DNA of 64,000 nt from CAWCVR01 sp963799105. GTDB lineage: Bacteria > Acidobacteriota > Terriglobia > Bryobacterales > Bryobacteraceae. The stretch lies in NCBI GenBank assembly GCA_963799105.1, contig CAWCVR010000001.1, forward strand, positions 124,001 through 188,000. The letters are read 5' to 3'. Position 1 is the first letter of the stretch; each line of letters starts with the position of its first letter. Made by a program: the position numbers and the translations under genes. Under the pieces are notes generated by a model. The model did not search any database, had not been told where the DNA came from, and was given only the letters and a program-made list of their open reading frames with translations. Positions 35,049-43,118 of the stretch are shown here, piece by piece.

Positions 35049-35873
35049 TTACTTCGCCGCCGATTTCTTGTCCAGCAATCCAATGAAGGCTTCGGGCGAC
35101 ATGCCGAGAACCCGCTTGAATGCCGCCGCCGCACTTTGGGTGGTGCGGGTGTCGCCACGCTGGAACCGCTCAAACTCTGTCGCGTTCGTGTAGCCGGCCA
35201 CGGTCCATATGTTCTTTCGCGTGATCTTCCGTCCGGCTTCTGCCAGCTTCGAGATGAAGGCATTTATCGCCGCCCGTTGGTCTGTGCAGTTGCCGTTCGT
35301 CGCGTTCACCGCCGGCCCCGCCTTCGCGGCGGTTGATACATCCCCGCTCGGTTCGACTGCGTCGGTCGGGTTCGCTTCCGGGAAGCCGCCTTCCGCGGGC
35401 AATTTGGCAATTATCGTTCCCTTGGGCGTTTCGCCGGCTTCGCGCGCCGCCGCCCGCTTCCGAAGTGCCATGACGCGCCAGCCCTGTTTCTCTGCATCAA
35501 ACCAGGCGCGCTTCACGCGGAACTTTCTGCAAACCCAATCGCCGATAGCCTCTAGCTTGGCGTCAAACTGGTCGGTATCCAGGTTGCCATCTCTGATGTA
35601 CTCCCCGGCAGCCCCGCCAAGCAGATGGCGCGCCGCCTGTATGCTGCCCTGGTGAAGGCTATCGCCAGCCGCCGCATCGAAGAGACTTTGTTCAAAACGC
35701 TTTTGTTCTTGAATGGGGCCATCCGGCCAAGCCTCGGGTTTAGCCCACGGGATTCCAGCTCGGATACGAGCCACCTTAGCGGGAATCTTGCTGCGCTTAA
35801 GAATTGACTCTGCTTCGATCTCGATTGCCGCTATCCGGTCTTGGGCAGACTGAGGTAAATCCGAAAGATCCAT
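35049..35873 (-). CDS. Hypothetical protein upstream of the replication genes
   Basis: A 274-residue protein I do not recognise. The N-terminal region is helical and Lys/Glu-rich (SAQDRIAAIEIEAESILKRS). A segment from 75 to 140 (YIRDGNLDTDQFDAKLEAIG) is followed by a low-complexity linker (about 170-195). A C-terminal piece (KITRKNIWTVAGYTNATEFE then RFQRGDTRTTQSAA) could be an HTH-like DNA-binding region. ATG 35873 is chosen over an upstream in-frame start. It ends at the iteron block and may bind it (inference). Confidence 0.6.
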   Translation of the reverse strand: MDLSDLPQSAQDRIAAIEIEAESILKRSKIPAKVARIRAGIPWAKPEAWPDGPIQEQKRFEQSLFDAAAGDSLHQGSIQAARHLLGGAAGEYIRDGNLDTDQFDAKLEAIGDWVCRKFRVKRAWFDAEKQGWRVMALRKRAAAREAGETPKGTIIAKLPAEGGFPEANPTDAVEPSGDVSTAAKAGPAVNATNGNCTDQRAAINAFISKLAEAGRKITRKNIWTVAGYTNATEFERFQRGDTRTTQSAAAAFKRVLGMSPEAFIGLLDKKSAAK

Positions 35874-35992
35874 GATCGCTCCCTTAGCGATTCCCTGAAA
35901 TGGTGTTGCCGCCAACCGGGCAGGGTCCCCGGCTTGTCGCCCCGTCGAGCTAGGCGGCATTCCCAGTCTTCAGTTTCCAGCGGTGCCGTGTT

Positions 35993-36556
35993 CTAACGGT
36001 TCACGGCTTCCAATGCCACCCAGCATTCCTTGTCCGGTGGCAGAAGAGCAGATAGCTTGTCGGAATCGAGTACCCGCACTTTTCGCAGGAGGAAACTCGA
36101 ATCGAGGATCTTGACTCGGGTTCCCGGCATCAGCAGCGTGGACCTAGTTTTGGCCAAACTCCGAGCCATCTCCAGTTGGTCATTCAGTACGGCCCATTTC
36201 ATGGCTTCGTCATAGGCATCCTTGGATGAGCCGCATATGAAGGGCCTTGCACCTCCGACAGTGACCGTGTCGCCGATATGAGCCGTCCGGGAAGGCGAAG
36301 GCGGGGTCTGGCGTGTGGAAGGAGTGTCGGCAGAAACTTGTGGGGAACTCCGGCGGCCACTGGACAGCAACACCGCTACAGTCAATGCAAAGCACCCGGC
36401 GCAAACTACGAGGATCACTACTACGATGGGCGGGATGCCGGACCGCGCCCGTGCGGGCGGCGCCTGCATCTGAACGCCGCCCAAGACAGGCGTTCCGCAA
36501 CGGGAGCAGTATCCTGCAAATCCTGAAACCTGCGCCCCGCATCGCTGGCAGAACAT
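35993..36556 (-). CDS. Zinc-ribbon, single-helix membrane protein
   Basis: A 187-residue protein. It begins with a zinc ribbon (MFCQRCGAQVSGFAGYCSRC then GTPV). A membrane helix follows at about 42-65 (GIPPIVVVILVVCAGCFALT then VAVLL). The outer domain of about 110 residues contains SKDAYDEAMKWAVLNDQLEM. Such zinc-ribbon-anchored proteins are common host-type genes. Here it is the right-most gene of the element and looks like cargo. Function unknown. Confidence 0.62.
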   Translation of the reverse strand: MFCQRCGAQVSGFAGYCSRCGTPVLGGVQMQAPPARARSGIPPIVVVILVVCAGCFALTVAVLLSSGRRSSPQVSADTPSTRQTPPSPSRTAHIGDTVTVGGARPFICGSSKDAYDEAMKWAVLNDQLEMARSLAKTRSTLLMPGTRVKILDSSFLLRKVRVLDSDKLSALLPPDKECWVALEAVNR

Positions 36557-36676
36557 AATCGAGTCGCCGTTACTTCAGAGTCGATAGTACCGCAACTCGC
36601 GTCCCCGCGTGCTCCCCGTGCCGAAGTCTGTGCCCAACCCGCACATGGAAGCCTCCGAAAGTCCGGTCCGCTAAGT

Positions 36677-36696
36677 GTGGGGACTTTTGTGGGGAC
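36677..36696. promoter_or_regulatory. Right putative integrase arm-binding site
   Basis: The same 20 bases as at 28595-28614 (GTGGGGAC, four T, GTGGGGAC), 117 bases inside attR. The surrounding bases also match for a few positions (TCCACTTGA versus CCCATCTGA). Between this site and attR I see no gene. Confidence 0.5.
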
Positions 36697-36813
36697 TCCA
36701 CTTGAAAATGCTTCGTACCAGCGAACAACCGAGAACACGGGACGCCCGCCGCAAGCCCTTGAAACTAGCAGCCTTACGCAACCGCAAGCAACTGAGCTGC
36801 AACGGGTTGGCCC

Positions 36814-36860
36814 GACTCTTAATCACTAGGTTGAAGGTTCGATTCCTTCCGCGCTCACCA
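36814..36860 (+). other. attR: 47-bp tRNA-Lys-derived att repeat
   Basis: GACTCTTAATCACTAGG through GCGCTCACCA, matching 28499-28545 except T to A and A to T at two positions that face each other in the T-stem. No tRNA 5' half is present here, so this is the remnant copy. The 36557-37074 interval holds this site, the arm site and no gene. Confidence 0.92.
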
Positions 36861-37074
36861 GCATTATCAGACCGTTGCCGTGATTCCGGGTGGGTTCCCA
36901 CGCCCTGCTCAACCGGCTGATTGGCGCCGGGTGACCCAATGGCTTCCCACGACCGGCGCGGATGCCACGAGCGTGCGGCGTACTCCTACGCGGTCTGTAC
37001 CGGACTGTTGAAGAGTGGGGACGTTTTGGCCAGGGCTGATCGGATACTGCCCGGAACGCCGCTTCGGGGGAGTT

Positions 37075-38541
37075 TTATCGCCGAGCCTTCGTGCCCGGTG
37101 GAGGGAAGTTCTTGTCCGCATCATCGAGCGCCAGAACCCAGTCGTTTCCGGGGCCGCTCGACGGCGGGGTGAATTCCCGGCTGATGTCCCCGCGTCGCAC
37201 ATCCGCCAGCCTGTCTCCAGGCTCCGTCCTCGAAAACTGTCCGATAAGAGTTGACGTGCCTTGCCGGGGATCGTACCAATAGGCCTTGTAAGCCTTGCCC
37301 GACAGATTGTCATGTATCTTGTCTCGAAGCCGGACACGCACGGGCTTGCCGGAAGCGCTATAGACGAGGATGTAACTTCCGTCCGACGACCGGCAGGCCT
37401 GGATGCGGTCCGTTGTGCTCAGAGGGTCGTTGACGATCAGCCATTGGTCTGGGACCCTGGTGAGCATGGGCCTCGACTCAATCAGAGCCCGCAGATATTG
37501 CATCTGAGAACCCGCCGGCCGCTGCAATGCTTCCTGGAAGGATACGGCGGGGAGGCCATATCCCGAACCCTTCCTGCCCGCCTGGGCTGCAGCGCCCGGA
37601 GGTGGGCTCGAATATCCCCATACCCCCTGGCTCCCGTACGCGTATCCGGCGGCCCCGGCAAATACCGAACAGTAAGCCGCCCGCCGGACGTCCCGGTCCT
37701 GGATGATCGGCACTCCCGGTTGATAGGCGATCAGTTCGTCGACAATCCCTTCGTAAACCGACTCACCCTCGACTACCGGCTTCACCGGCGTCCGGTCCCA
37801 GTCCGTCGCGATCAGGTCGTATGTCCGGTTCAGCACCATGTGCCGGGATTGAACCATGTTGAAGTCCAGCCAGGCATCGTTCTGGAACCAGTTGCCTGAG
37901 CTTTGTATCCCGGTCGGATGGTATGTTTTGAGGTGCGCTCCGCCGTCGCCCGCGGCAATGCCGGCCGCCAGCGCCCTCCAGATGTCTTCCGTTTTGTCCG
38001 GGTACCAGTCGCCGCCCAGAACGAACATCACACGCTTGTCGCGGTACCGGCTGCCGAGGAACTTTCCGTAATCGTAAGCGCTGGTATTGTCCAGCACGGA
38101 CTGCTTCTCGTTGACGTACTCCTTCCCCCATATGGCCACTATGGCCACGTACAGCCCCAGGGAGTTGGCTTTGTTCACAGCATAGTCGACGTTCTTGAAG
38201 TACTCCTCATTCGGTTCCGCCTTAGTCCCTTTGACAAATGTCGTCGCTCCGTATGGATTCGGCCTGTCCAGACCACCCATGTTGCCGGCGACGGCTTGAA
38301 TGACGTTGAACGTCTTGCCCGCCCGGTCTTTCAAATACAGATCGATATCTTCGCGGGTCATGTGAAACATCCCCCACGCGGTATCGGCCAGGTAAAAGAA
38401 CGGCGTGCCGTCCTGGGTGACAAAGAACCGGTGGTTGTCGGAAACTCGAATCGCTGGCGGCGCCTGTGCGTAAGCCGGAACAAAACTCGCGCCCAGCAAA
38501 ATAAGACCTGCGACCAGCAGGGTTCTTCCGATGTTTTCCAT
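37075..38541 (-). CDS. Secreted DUF4038 glycoside hydrolase (apiosidase-like)
   Basis: A 488-residue exported protein. The signal peptide is ENIGRTLLVAGLILLGASF then VPAYAQA. A DUF4038 (beta/alpha)8 glycosidase domain covers about 30-370 (FFYLADTAWGMFHMTREDID, VDYAVNKANSLGLYVAIVAI). A C-terminal beta domain of the putative collagen-binding type follows (SYILVYSASGKPVRVRL, AYWYDPRQGTS, DWVLALDDA). Relatives act on plant-type sugars such as apiose or pectin side chains. ATG 38541 starts the signal peptide. The neighbouring rhamnulokinase and isomerase-like genes fit plant polysaccharide use. Confidence 0.82.
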   Translation of the reverse strand: MENIGRTLLVAGLILLGASFVPAYAQAPPAIRVSDNHRFFVTQDGTPFFYLADTAWGMFHMTREDIDLYLKDRAGKTFNVIQAVAGNMGGLDRPNPYGATTFVKGTKAEPNEEYFKNVDYAVNKANSLGLYVAIVAIWGKEYVNEKQSVLDNTSAYDYGKFLGSRYRDKRVMFVLGGDWYPDKTEDIWRALAAGIAAGDGGAHLKTYHPTGIQSSGNWFQNDAWLDFNMVQSRHMVLNRTYDLIATDWDRTPVKPVVEGESVYEGIVDELIAYQPGVPIIQDRDVRRAAYCSVFAGAAGYAYGSQGVWGYSSPPPGAAAQAGRKGSGYGLPAVSFQEALQRPAGSQMQYLRALIESRPMLTRVPDQWLIVNDPLSTTDRIQACRSSDGSYILVYSASGKPVRVRLRDKIHDNLSGKAYKAYWYDPRQGTSTLIGQFSRTEPGDRLADVRRGDISREFTPPSSGPGNDWVLALDDADKNFPPPGTKARR

Positions 38542-38814
38542 GCGGTCCGTTATTCCCAGGATTCCCTCTGTGCTAAAACGGCGATCATACTTCCAACCGG
38601 CCACACCAAGGGATAGCCGGCCTTGTCGCTGGCCGCGGATAAACGCCGCTCGCGTCGCGAATTGTCTCCCCCACGTGTAGGCGTGCACCAATCGATACTG
38701 GCCCCAAGGTCCCGATCTGGGAAGCCTGCGGAATCCAGTCGATCCGCCCCCATGCGAACGGATCGCGGCCACTCGGAGAGAGCCCTTCCTCCGTAACGCC
38801 CCCGCCAGTTCCCG

Positions 38815-40221
38815 CTACCCCTCGAACACCTCGATCTCGAACGACCGCCGGACGATCTCCCGCGCCGCGGCCAAGTCGCGCACCTCGCCCGCGCCGATCG
38901 CCTGCACCAGCACGTTCCCCGCCGCCGTCGCCTCCACCGGCCCGGCGATCACTCTCCGTCCCGTCCTCGCCGCCACCAGCCGGTTCAGCACCGCATTGCG
39001 CGAGCCGCCACCCACGATGTGGATCGTCGCGATCTTGCGCCCGATCAAACCCTCCAGCCCTTCGAGCACCTGCCGGTATCGCTCCGCCAGGCTCTCCAGG
39101 ATCACGCGGCAGATCTCGCCCTTCGTCGCGGGCGCCTTCAGCGAATGCGCCTGGCACCACTCCACGATGCGGCGCGGCATGTCGCCCGGTTGCAGGAAGC
39201 CGTCCACATCGATGATGCAGGGCGCCGGACCCGCCGCGTCCGCCATTTGGGCCAGTTCGGCGTAGCTGTGCTCCTCTCCCTTGGCGGCCCAATCGCGGCG
39301 GCATTCCTGCAACAGCCACAGTCCGGCGATGTTCTTCAGCAGGCGCGTGGTGCCGCCGAATCCGGCTTCGTTGGTGTAATTCAAGGCCGCCGACTTCTCG
39401 TCGATCACCGGCGCCGGCAACTCCACGCCCATCAACGACCAGGTGCCCGAGCTGATGTAGCACCAATCGTCTCCCTGGGCCGGAACGGCGGCCACGGCGG
39501 AGGCGGTGTCGTGGCTGGTGGTAGCGTACACCGGGACGCCGCCCAGGCCGGTGGCCTCGCCCAAGCGCGCGAGCAGCGTTCCCAGCCGCTTTCCCGGTTC
39601 GATCAGCTCCGGCAGAATGCGCGCCGGAATCCCCAGGCGCTCGAGCAATTCGGCGTCATAGCGCCGCGCCTTCGGGTCGTAGAACTGCGACGTGCTGGCG
39701 ATGGAAACCTCGTTGCGCGTCTCCCCCGTCAGCCAGTACAGGAAAAGATCCGGCATGAACAGCAGCTTATCGGCCGATTGCAGCGCCGGCACGCCGGCCA
39801 GCCGCATGGAATAGAGCTGGAACAGCGTGTTGAAGACCATGATCTGGATGCCGGTGCGCGCGAAGAGCTCGGCACGCGGCACCACTTCGAAGAGTTTCTC
39901 CGGCACGCCATTGGTGCGCTCGTCGCGGTAGCACCGCGGACAATCCACCAGGCCGCCGTCGGCGCCGATGAGGCCGTAATCCACGCCCCAGGTGTCCACC
40001 CCGATGCCGTCGATCGAGAGCTTCCGCCGGCCGGCGATGGCCAGCCCTTCCACCATTTCGTGGTGCAGACGGAACGCGTCCCAATAACGGCCCGAGGGGA
40101 GATGCACCGGCTGGTTTGCAAAACGATGCAATTCCTCCAGAGACAGTCTGTCTCCGTTCAGGCTTCCGAGCATGACGCGCCCGCTTTCGGCGCCGAGATC
40201 GATGGCGAGATAGTTTGACAT
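38815..40221 (-). CDS. rhaB: Rhamnulokinase
   Basis: A 468-residue FGGY-family sugar kinase that phosphorylates L-rhamnulose. The N-terminal nucleotide fold begins YLAIDLGAESGRVMLG, the rhamnulokinase variant of the DxGxxS motif. GIGVDTWGVDYGLIG and YATTSHDTASAVAAVP are family blocks. The C-terminal domain contains HIVGGGSRNAVLNRLVA. ATG 40221 starts the fold. It is on the opposite strand to the isomerase-like gene with about 100 bases between their starts, so a shared control region is likely. Confidence 0.9.
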   Translation of the reverse strand: MSNYLAIDLGAESGRVMLGSLNGDRLSLEELHRFANQPVHLPSGRYWDAFRLHHEMVEGLAIAGRRKLSIDGIGVDTWGVDYGLIGADGGLVDCPRCYRDERTNGVPEKLFEVVPRAELFARTGIQIMVFNTLFQLYSMRLAGVPALQSADKLLFMPDLFLYWLTGETRNEVSIASTSQFYDPKARRYDAELLERLGIPARILPELIEPGKRLGTLLARLGEATGLGGVPVYATTSHDTASAVAAVPAQGDDWCYISSGTWSLMGVELPAPVIDEKSAALNYTNEAGFGGTTRLLKNIAGLWLLQECRRDWAAKGEEHSYAELAQMADAAGPAPCIIDVDGFLQPGDMPRRIVEWCQAHSLKAPATKGEICRVILESLAERYRQVLEGLEGLIGRKIATIHIVGGGSRNAVLNRLVAARTGRRVIAGPVEATAAGNVLVQAIGAGEVRDLAAAREIVRRSFEIEVFEG

Positions 40222-40322
40222 AACGAGGCGATGGGGTCCGCCCGCCATTGTAGTTCCCAGGCGGGCACGTGTGCAACGGGCGCTCGAATTTGGCGTTATA
40301 GTATTCCTCGAAGGGAAGAACC

Positions 40323-41930
40323 ATGCCGGATCTCATCTATCTAGTCGCCAGCGGCGACCTCCGGTTGTCCGCCAACCGTAGCTGCTGGGCCGCTCAGGAG
40401 AAGGCCGAACAGGCTGTCATGGAGGCGATCCGCCGCGAAGGCCGCACCATCCAGCGCGGCCACCCGTACGACCCCCAGCGTCAGCACGGGCTGATCGACA
40501 GCCAGAAGTACGGAAACCAGGTATTCCGCGACATTCCCGAGGACGCGCCCCTGGTGGTCTGCGAAGCCATGTGGCAGTACAGCCATCACGTTCTGCCCGG
40601 CCTGGCGGCGCACCGCGGCCCCATCCTCACCGTGGCGAACTGGAGCGGCGAGTGGCCGGGCCTGGTGGGCATGTTGAATCTCAACGCCTGCCTGACCAAG
40701 GCCGGGGTGAAGTACTCCACCCTGTGGAGCGAGGATTTCACCGATGAGTTCTTCCTCTCCGGCCTGCGCCAGTGGCTTCGCCATGGCGCGGTGGAGCACG
40801 ACACGTCTCACGCGCGTCCGCTCGAGTCGTTCCGCCTGCCTGAAGAAGCCCAATCCGTGGGGAGCGAACTGGCCGGCCGTCTGCGGCGCGAAAAGGCCAT
40901 CATGGGCATCTTCGACGAAGGCTGCATGGGCATGTACAACGCCATCATCCCCGACGAGAATCTGATGCCCTTCGGCGTTTTCAAGGAGCGCCTGAGCCAG
41001 TCGACGCTGTACGCCGCCATGCGCACCGTGCCCGATGGCGAGGCGCAAGCCGTCCGCGCCTGGCTGGACGCCAGGGGCATGCGGTTCCTCACCGGGCCGA
41101 ATCCCGAGACCGACCTCACCGACGCGCAGATTCTGGACCAGTGCAAGATGTACATCGCCGCCCTGCGCATCGCCGACGAGTTCGGCTGCGACGTCATCGG
41201 CATCCAGTACCAGCAAGGGCTGAAGGACCTGGCGCCGGCGTCCGACCTGGCCGAGGGCCTGCTCAACAACGTCGACCGGCCGCCCGTTTCGGCCGCCGGA
41301 AATGGCCGCGTGCTGTATGAAGGCAAGGCGCTGCCGCACTTCAACGAGGTGGACGAGTGCGCCGGCCTGGACGCGCTGGTGACCAACCGGGTGTGGACCC
41401 GCCTGGGCCTGGATCCCGAAACCACCCTGCACGACGTGCGCTACGGCGAACTCTACGGCGGCGAGTTCGTGTGGGTGCTCGAGATCTCCGGCTCGGTTCC
41501 TCCCAACCACCTGGCCGGCGGCTATGCCGGCGCGGTGAGCGAGCGCCAGCCGGCCATGTACTTCCACCTGGGCGGCGGCACCATCAAGGGCGTCAGCAAG
41601 CCGGGCGAAGTGGTCTGGAGCCGCATCTTCCTGGAGGGTGGCCGGCTGCACGCCGACATCGGCCGGGCCAAGGCCGTGGAACTGCCGGCGGAGGAAACCG
41701 AGCGCCGCTGGCGCATCACCACGCCGCAATGGCCCATGATGCACGCCGTGCTGCAAGGCGTTTCCCGCGACCAGTTCATGGCCAGGCACAAGGCCAACCA
41801 TATTCAGGTGGCTTACGGACCGGACAGCGCCGCGGCCAACCGTGCCTTGGCAGCCAAAGCCGCCATGTTCCAGGCGATGGGCATTGCCGTCAACATCTGC
41901 GGCACCGGGCACGGCCTGGCCGGGAAGTAG
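40323..41930 (+). CDS. L-fucose/L-arabinose isomerase-like protein
   Basis: A 535-residue protein related to the fucose isomerase family. N-terminal and central domains have FRDIPEDAPLVVCEAMWQYS and IIPDENLMPFGVFKERLSQS, and a metal-site-like Glu/Asp region is in GIFDEGCMGMYNAI. The C-terminal domain includes AMYFHLGGGTIKGV. Family enzymes interconvert aldoses and ketoses with Mn2+. The precise sugar is unknown. Divergent from rhaB, it may feed rhamnulose or fuculose to that kinase (inference). Confidence 0.72.
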   Translation: MPDLIYLVASGDLRLSANRSCWAAQEKAEQAVMEAIRREGRTIQRGHPYDPQRQHGLIDSQKYGNQVFRDIPEDAPLVVCEAMWQYSHHVLPGLAAHRGPILTVANWSGEWPGLVGMLNLNACLTKAGVKYSTLWSEDFTDEFFLSGLRQWLRHGAVEHDTSHARPLESFRLPEEAQSVGSELAGRLRREKAIMGIFDEGCMGMYNAIIPDENLMPFGVFKERLSQSTLYAAMRTVPDGEAQAVRAWLDARGMRFLTGPNPETDLTDAQILDQCKMYIAALRIADEFGCDVIGIQYQQGLKDLAPASDLAEGLLNNVDRPPVSAAGNGRVLYEGKALPHFNEVDECAGLDALVTNRVWTRLGLDPETTLHDVRYGELYGGEFVWVLEISGSVPPNHLAGGYAGAVSERQPAMYFHLGGGTIKGVSKPGEVVWSRIFLEGGRLHADIGRAKAVELPAEETERRWRITTPQWPMMHAVLQGVSRDQFMARHKANHIQVAYGPDSAAANRALAAKAAMFQAMGIAVNICGTGHGLAGK

Positions 41931-41940
41931 GGCCGCGTTT

Positions 41941-42066
41941 TGTGGGGCGGACGCCCTCGTCCGCGGCCGGCCCCCTGGCCGGATTCCCGCCAGTGGCAAG
42001 CACATGACCCCGCGGGCTGGTAGCGGGACGGGGGCGTCCCGCGCGGACCTGGGGGTCCGCCCCACA
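41941..42066. repeat. R-family inverted-repeat element, copy R3 (inverted)
   Basis: A 126-base element with ends TGTGGGGCGGAC and GTCCGCCCCACA. Its internal hairpins are in the reverse order to R1 and R2: the GGCCGGCC-type hairpin lies on the left and the GCGGGAC-type one on the right. It fills the gap between the isomerase-like gene and the first SPFH gene. Confidence 0.8.
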
Positions 42067-42110
42067 TCATCGTGTAACCCGCCTGCGGCTATACTACCCG
42101 TGAGGTGCTC

Positions 42111-43118
42111 ATGCAAATCCTGATAGGCGCATTCCTCGGCTTCGCCGCTTGGTTCGTGTTGCGGTTCCTGGTGATGGGCCTGTACACCGTGGATCAGAAC
42201 GAACGCGCGGTCAAAACCAGTTTTGGACGGGCCGTGCGGGTTGCCGGCGGCAAGACCACACTCGACGATCCCATCGCGGAGTTTCTCCGTCCCGAGGAAC
42301 GCCCGCGCTACGCCTACCCGCAGGTCCGCGTGGTTCCACCCGGCGGACCCTACTTCAAGATGCCCTGGGAGAAAATCCACAAGGTCTCCATCGCCACCAT
42401 GACCGTCAACATGGCGCTCGACCTCGAAGATCCCTCGGCCAACGACGGCGGCACGCGCCTGGAAGCCGTCACCAAGGACCAGCTTAATACCGGCTTGAGC
42501 GGGCAGATCCGCTACCGCGTCAGCGAGGCCAACCTGTACGCCTTCCTGTTCGGCATCAAGAAGCCGTTCGTCCATGTGATGGCGTACTTCGTTTCCGTGC
42601 TGCGGCAGCGCATTTCCAATTTCGAGGCGAAGGCCGCCGCGTTGCCCGCCGCCGCGGCCCCGGATGGCGCGGCCCCTCTGGCCGGCGGCGAAATGACCGG
42701 CATCTCGATCAACGACCTGCGCAAGAATCTCCGCGATCTGAACGAATACATGGACACCGAATGCCGCGCCACCCCGGCGCGCTACGGCGTCATTTTCGAC
42801 GCCTCGCTCATCACCGGCATAGACCCGCCGCCCGACGTGGAATCGGCGCTGGCCGCCATCAACACCGCCCACAACCAGGTGTCCAGCGACATCAGCCTGG
42901 CGCAGGCCGCCGCCGATCAGCGGGTGGTGCAATCCCGGCGCGCGGTGGAAATCGAAACTCTCCGCGCGCAGGCCGAGGTGGAACCGGTCAAGAGCCTGGC
43001 GGCCGAACTCTCCGTGCTGCACAAGGGCGGCGCCGACGTCCTCGGCGCTTACCTGCGAAACGTGCGGCTGGCGCTGTTCGACAAGGCCCAGCAGATCTAC
43101 CTGGAGGCTGGAAAATAA
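42111..43118 (+). CDS. SPFH/band-7 domain membrane protein (first of two)
   Basis: A 335-residue protein with one N-terminal membrane helix (about 3-24) and an SPFH/band-7 region: MGLYTVDQNERAVKTSFGRA, then PPGGPYFKMPWEKIHKVSIA, interrupted by an Ala-rich insertion, then VESALAAINTAHNQVSSDIS with a coiled-coil tail. SPFH proteins form large membrane cages or microdomains. GAGGTG lies just upstream of ATG 42111. Its stop overlaps the start of a second SPFH gene (TAATG), suggesting a hetero-oligomer like HflKC, though the sequences are not HflK or HflC. Confidence 0.8.
   Translation: MQILIGAFLGFAAWFVLRFLVMGLYTVDQNERAVKTSFGRAVRVAGGKTTLDDPIAEFLRPEERPRYAYPQVRVVPPGGPYFKMPWEKIHKVSIATMTVNMALDLEDPSANDGGTRLEAVTKDQLNTGLSGQIRYRVSEANLYAFLFGIKKPFVHVMAYFVSVLRQRISNFEAKAAALPAAAAPDGAAPLAGGEMTGISINDLRKNLRDLNEYMDTECRATPARYGVIFDASLITGIDPPPDVESALAAINTAHNQVSSDISLAQAAADQRVVQSRRAVEIETLRAQAEVEPVKSLAAELSVLHKGGADVLGAYLRNVRLALFDKAQQIYLEAGK

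Larger units (their letters stand above)
28499..36860. mobile_element. tRNA-Lys-integrated element, satellite-like (about 8.3 kb)
   Basis: Bounded by 47-bp direct repeats, the left one being the 3' end of tRNA-Lys. It contains a tyrosine integrase next to attL, a serine recombinase, small accessory genes, a terminase-small-subunit-like protein, a 919-residue primase/ATPase, an AlpA-like HTH protein, 10-bp iterons and two hypothetical genes. There are no capsid, tail, lysis or conjugation genes. The set int, AlpA-like, primase-replicase and TerS-like resembles phage-inducible chromosomal islands, but a replicating integrative plasmid-like element is an equally open reading. Confidence 0.85.

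Noticed and set aside
28546..36813. Complete prophage
   Set aside because: No capsid, portal, large terminase, tail or lysis genes; only integration, replication and a possible small terminase.
36671..36901. 76-residue frame across attR (GERGRNRTFNLV)
   Set aside because: A translation of the tRNA-derived att sequence, a well-known source of false small proteins.
40341..43022. 893-codon open frame on the minus strand across the isomerase and SPFH genes
   Set aside because: It is a shadow of GC-rich coding on the other strand; no family pattern, and it crosses the R3 repeat and three unrelated real genes.
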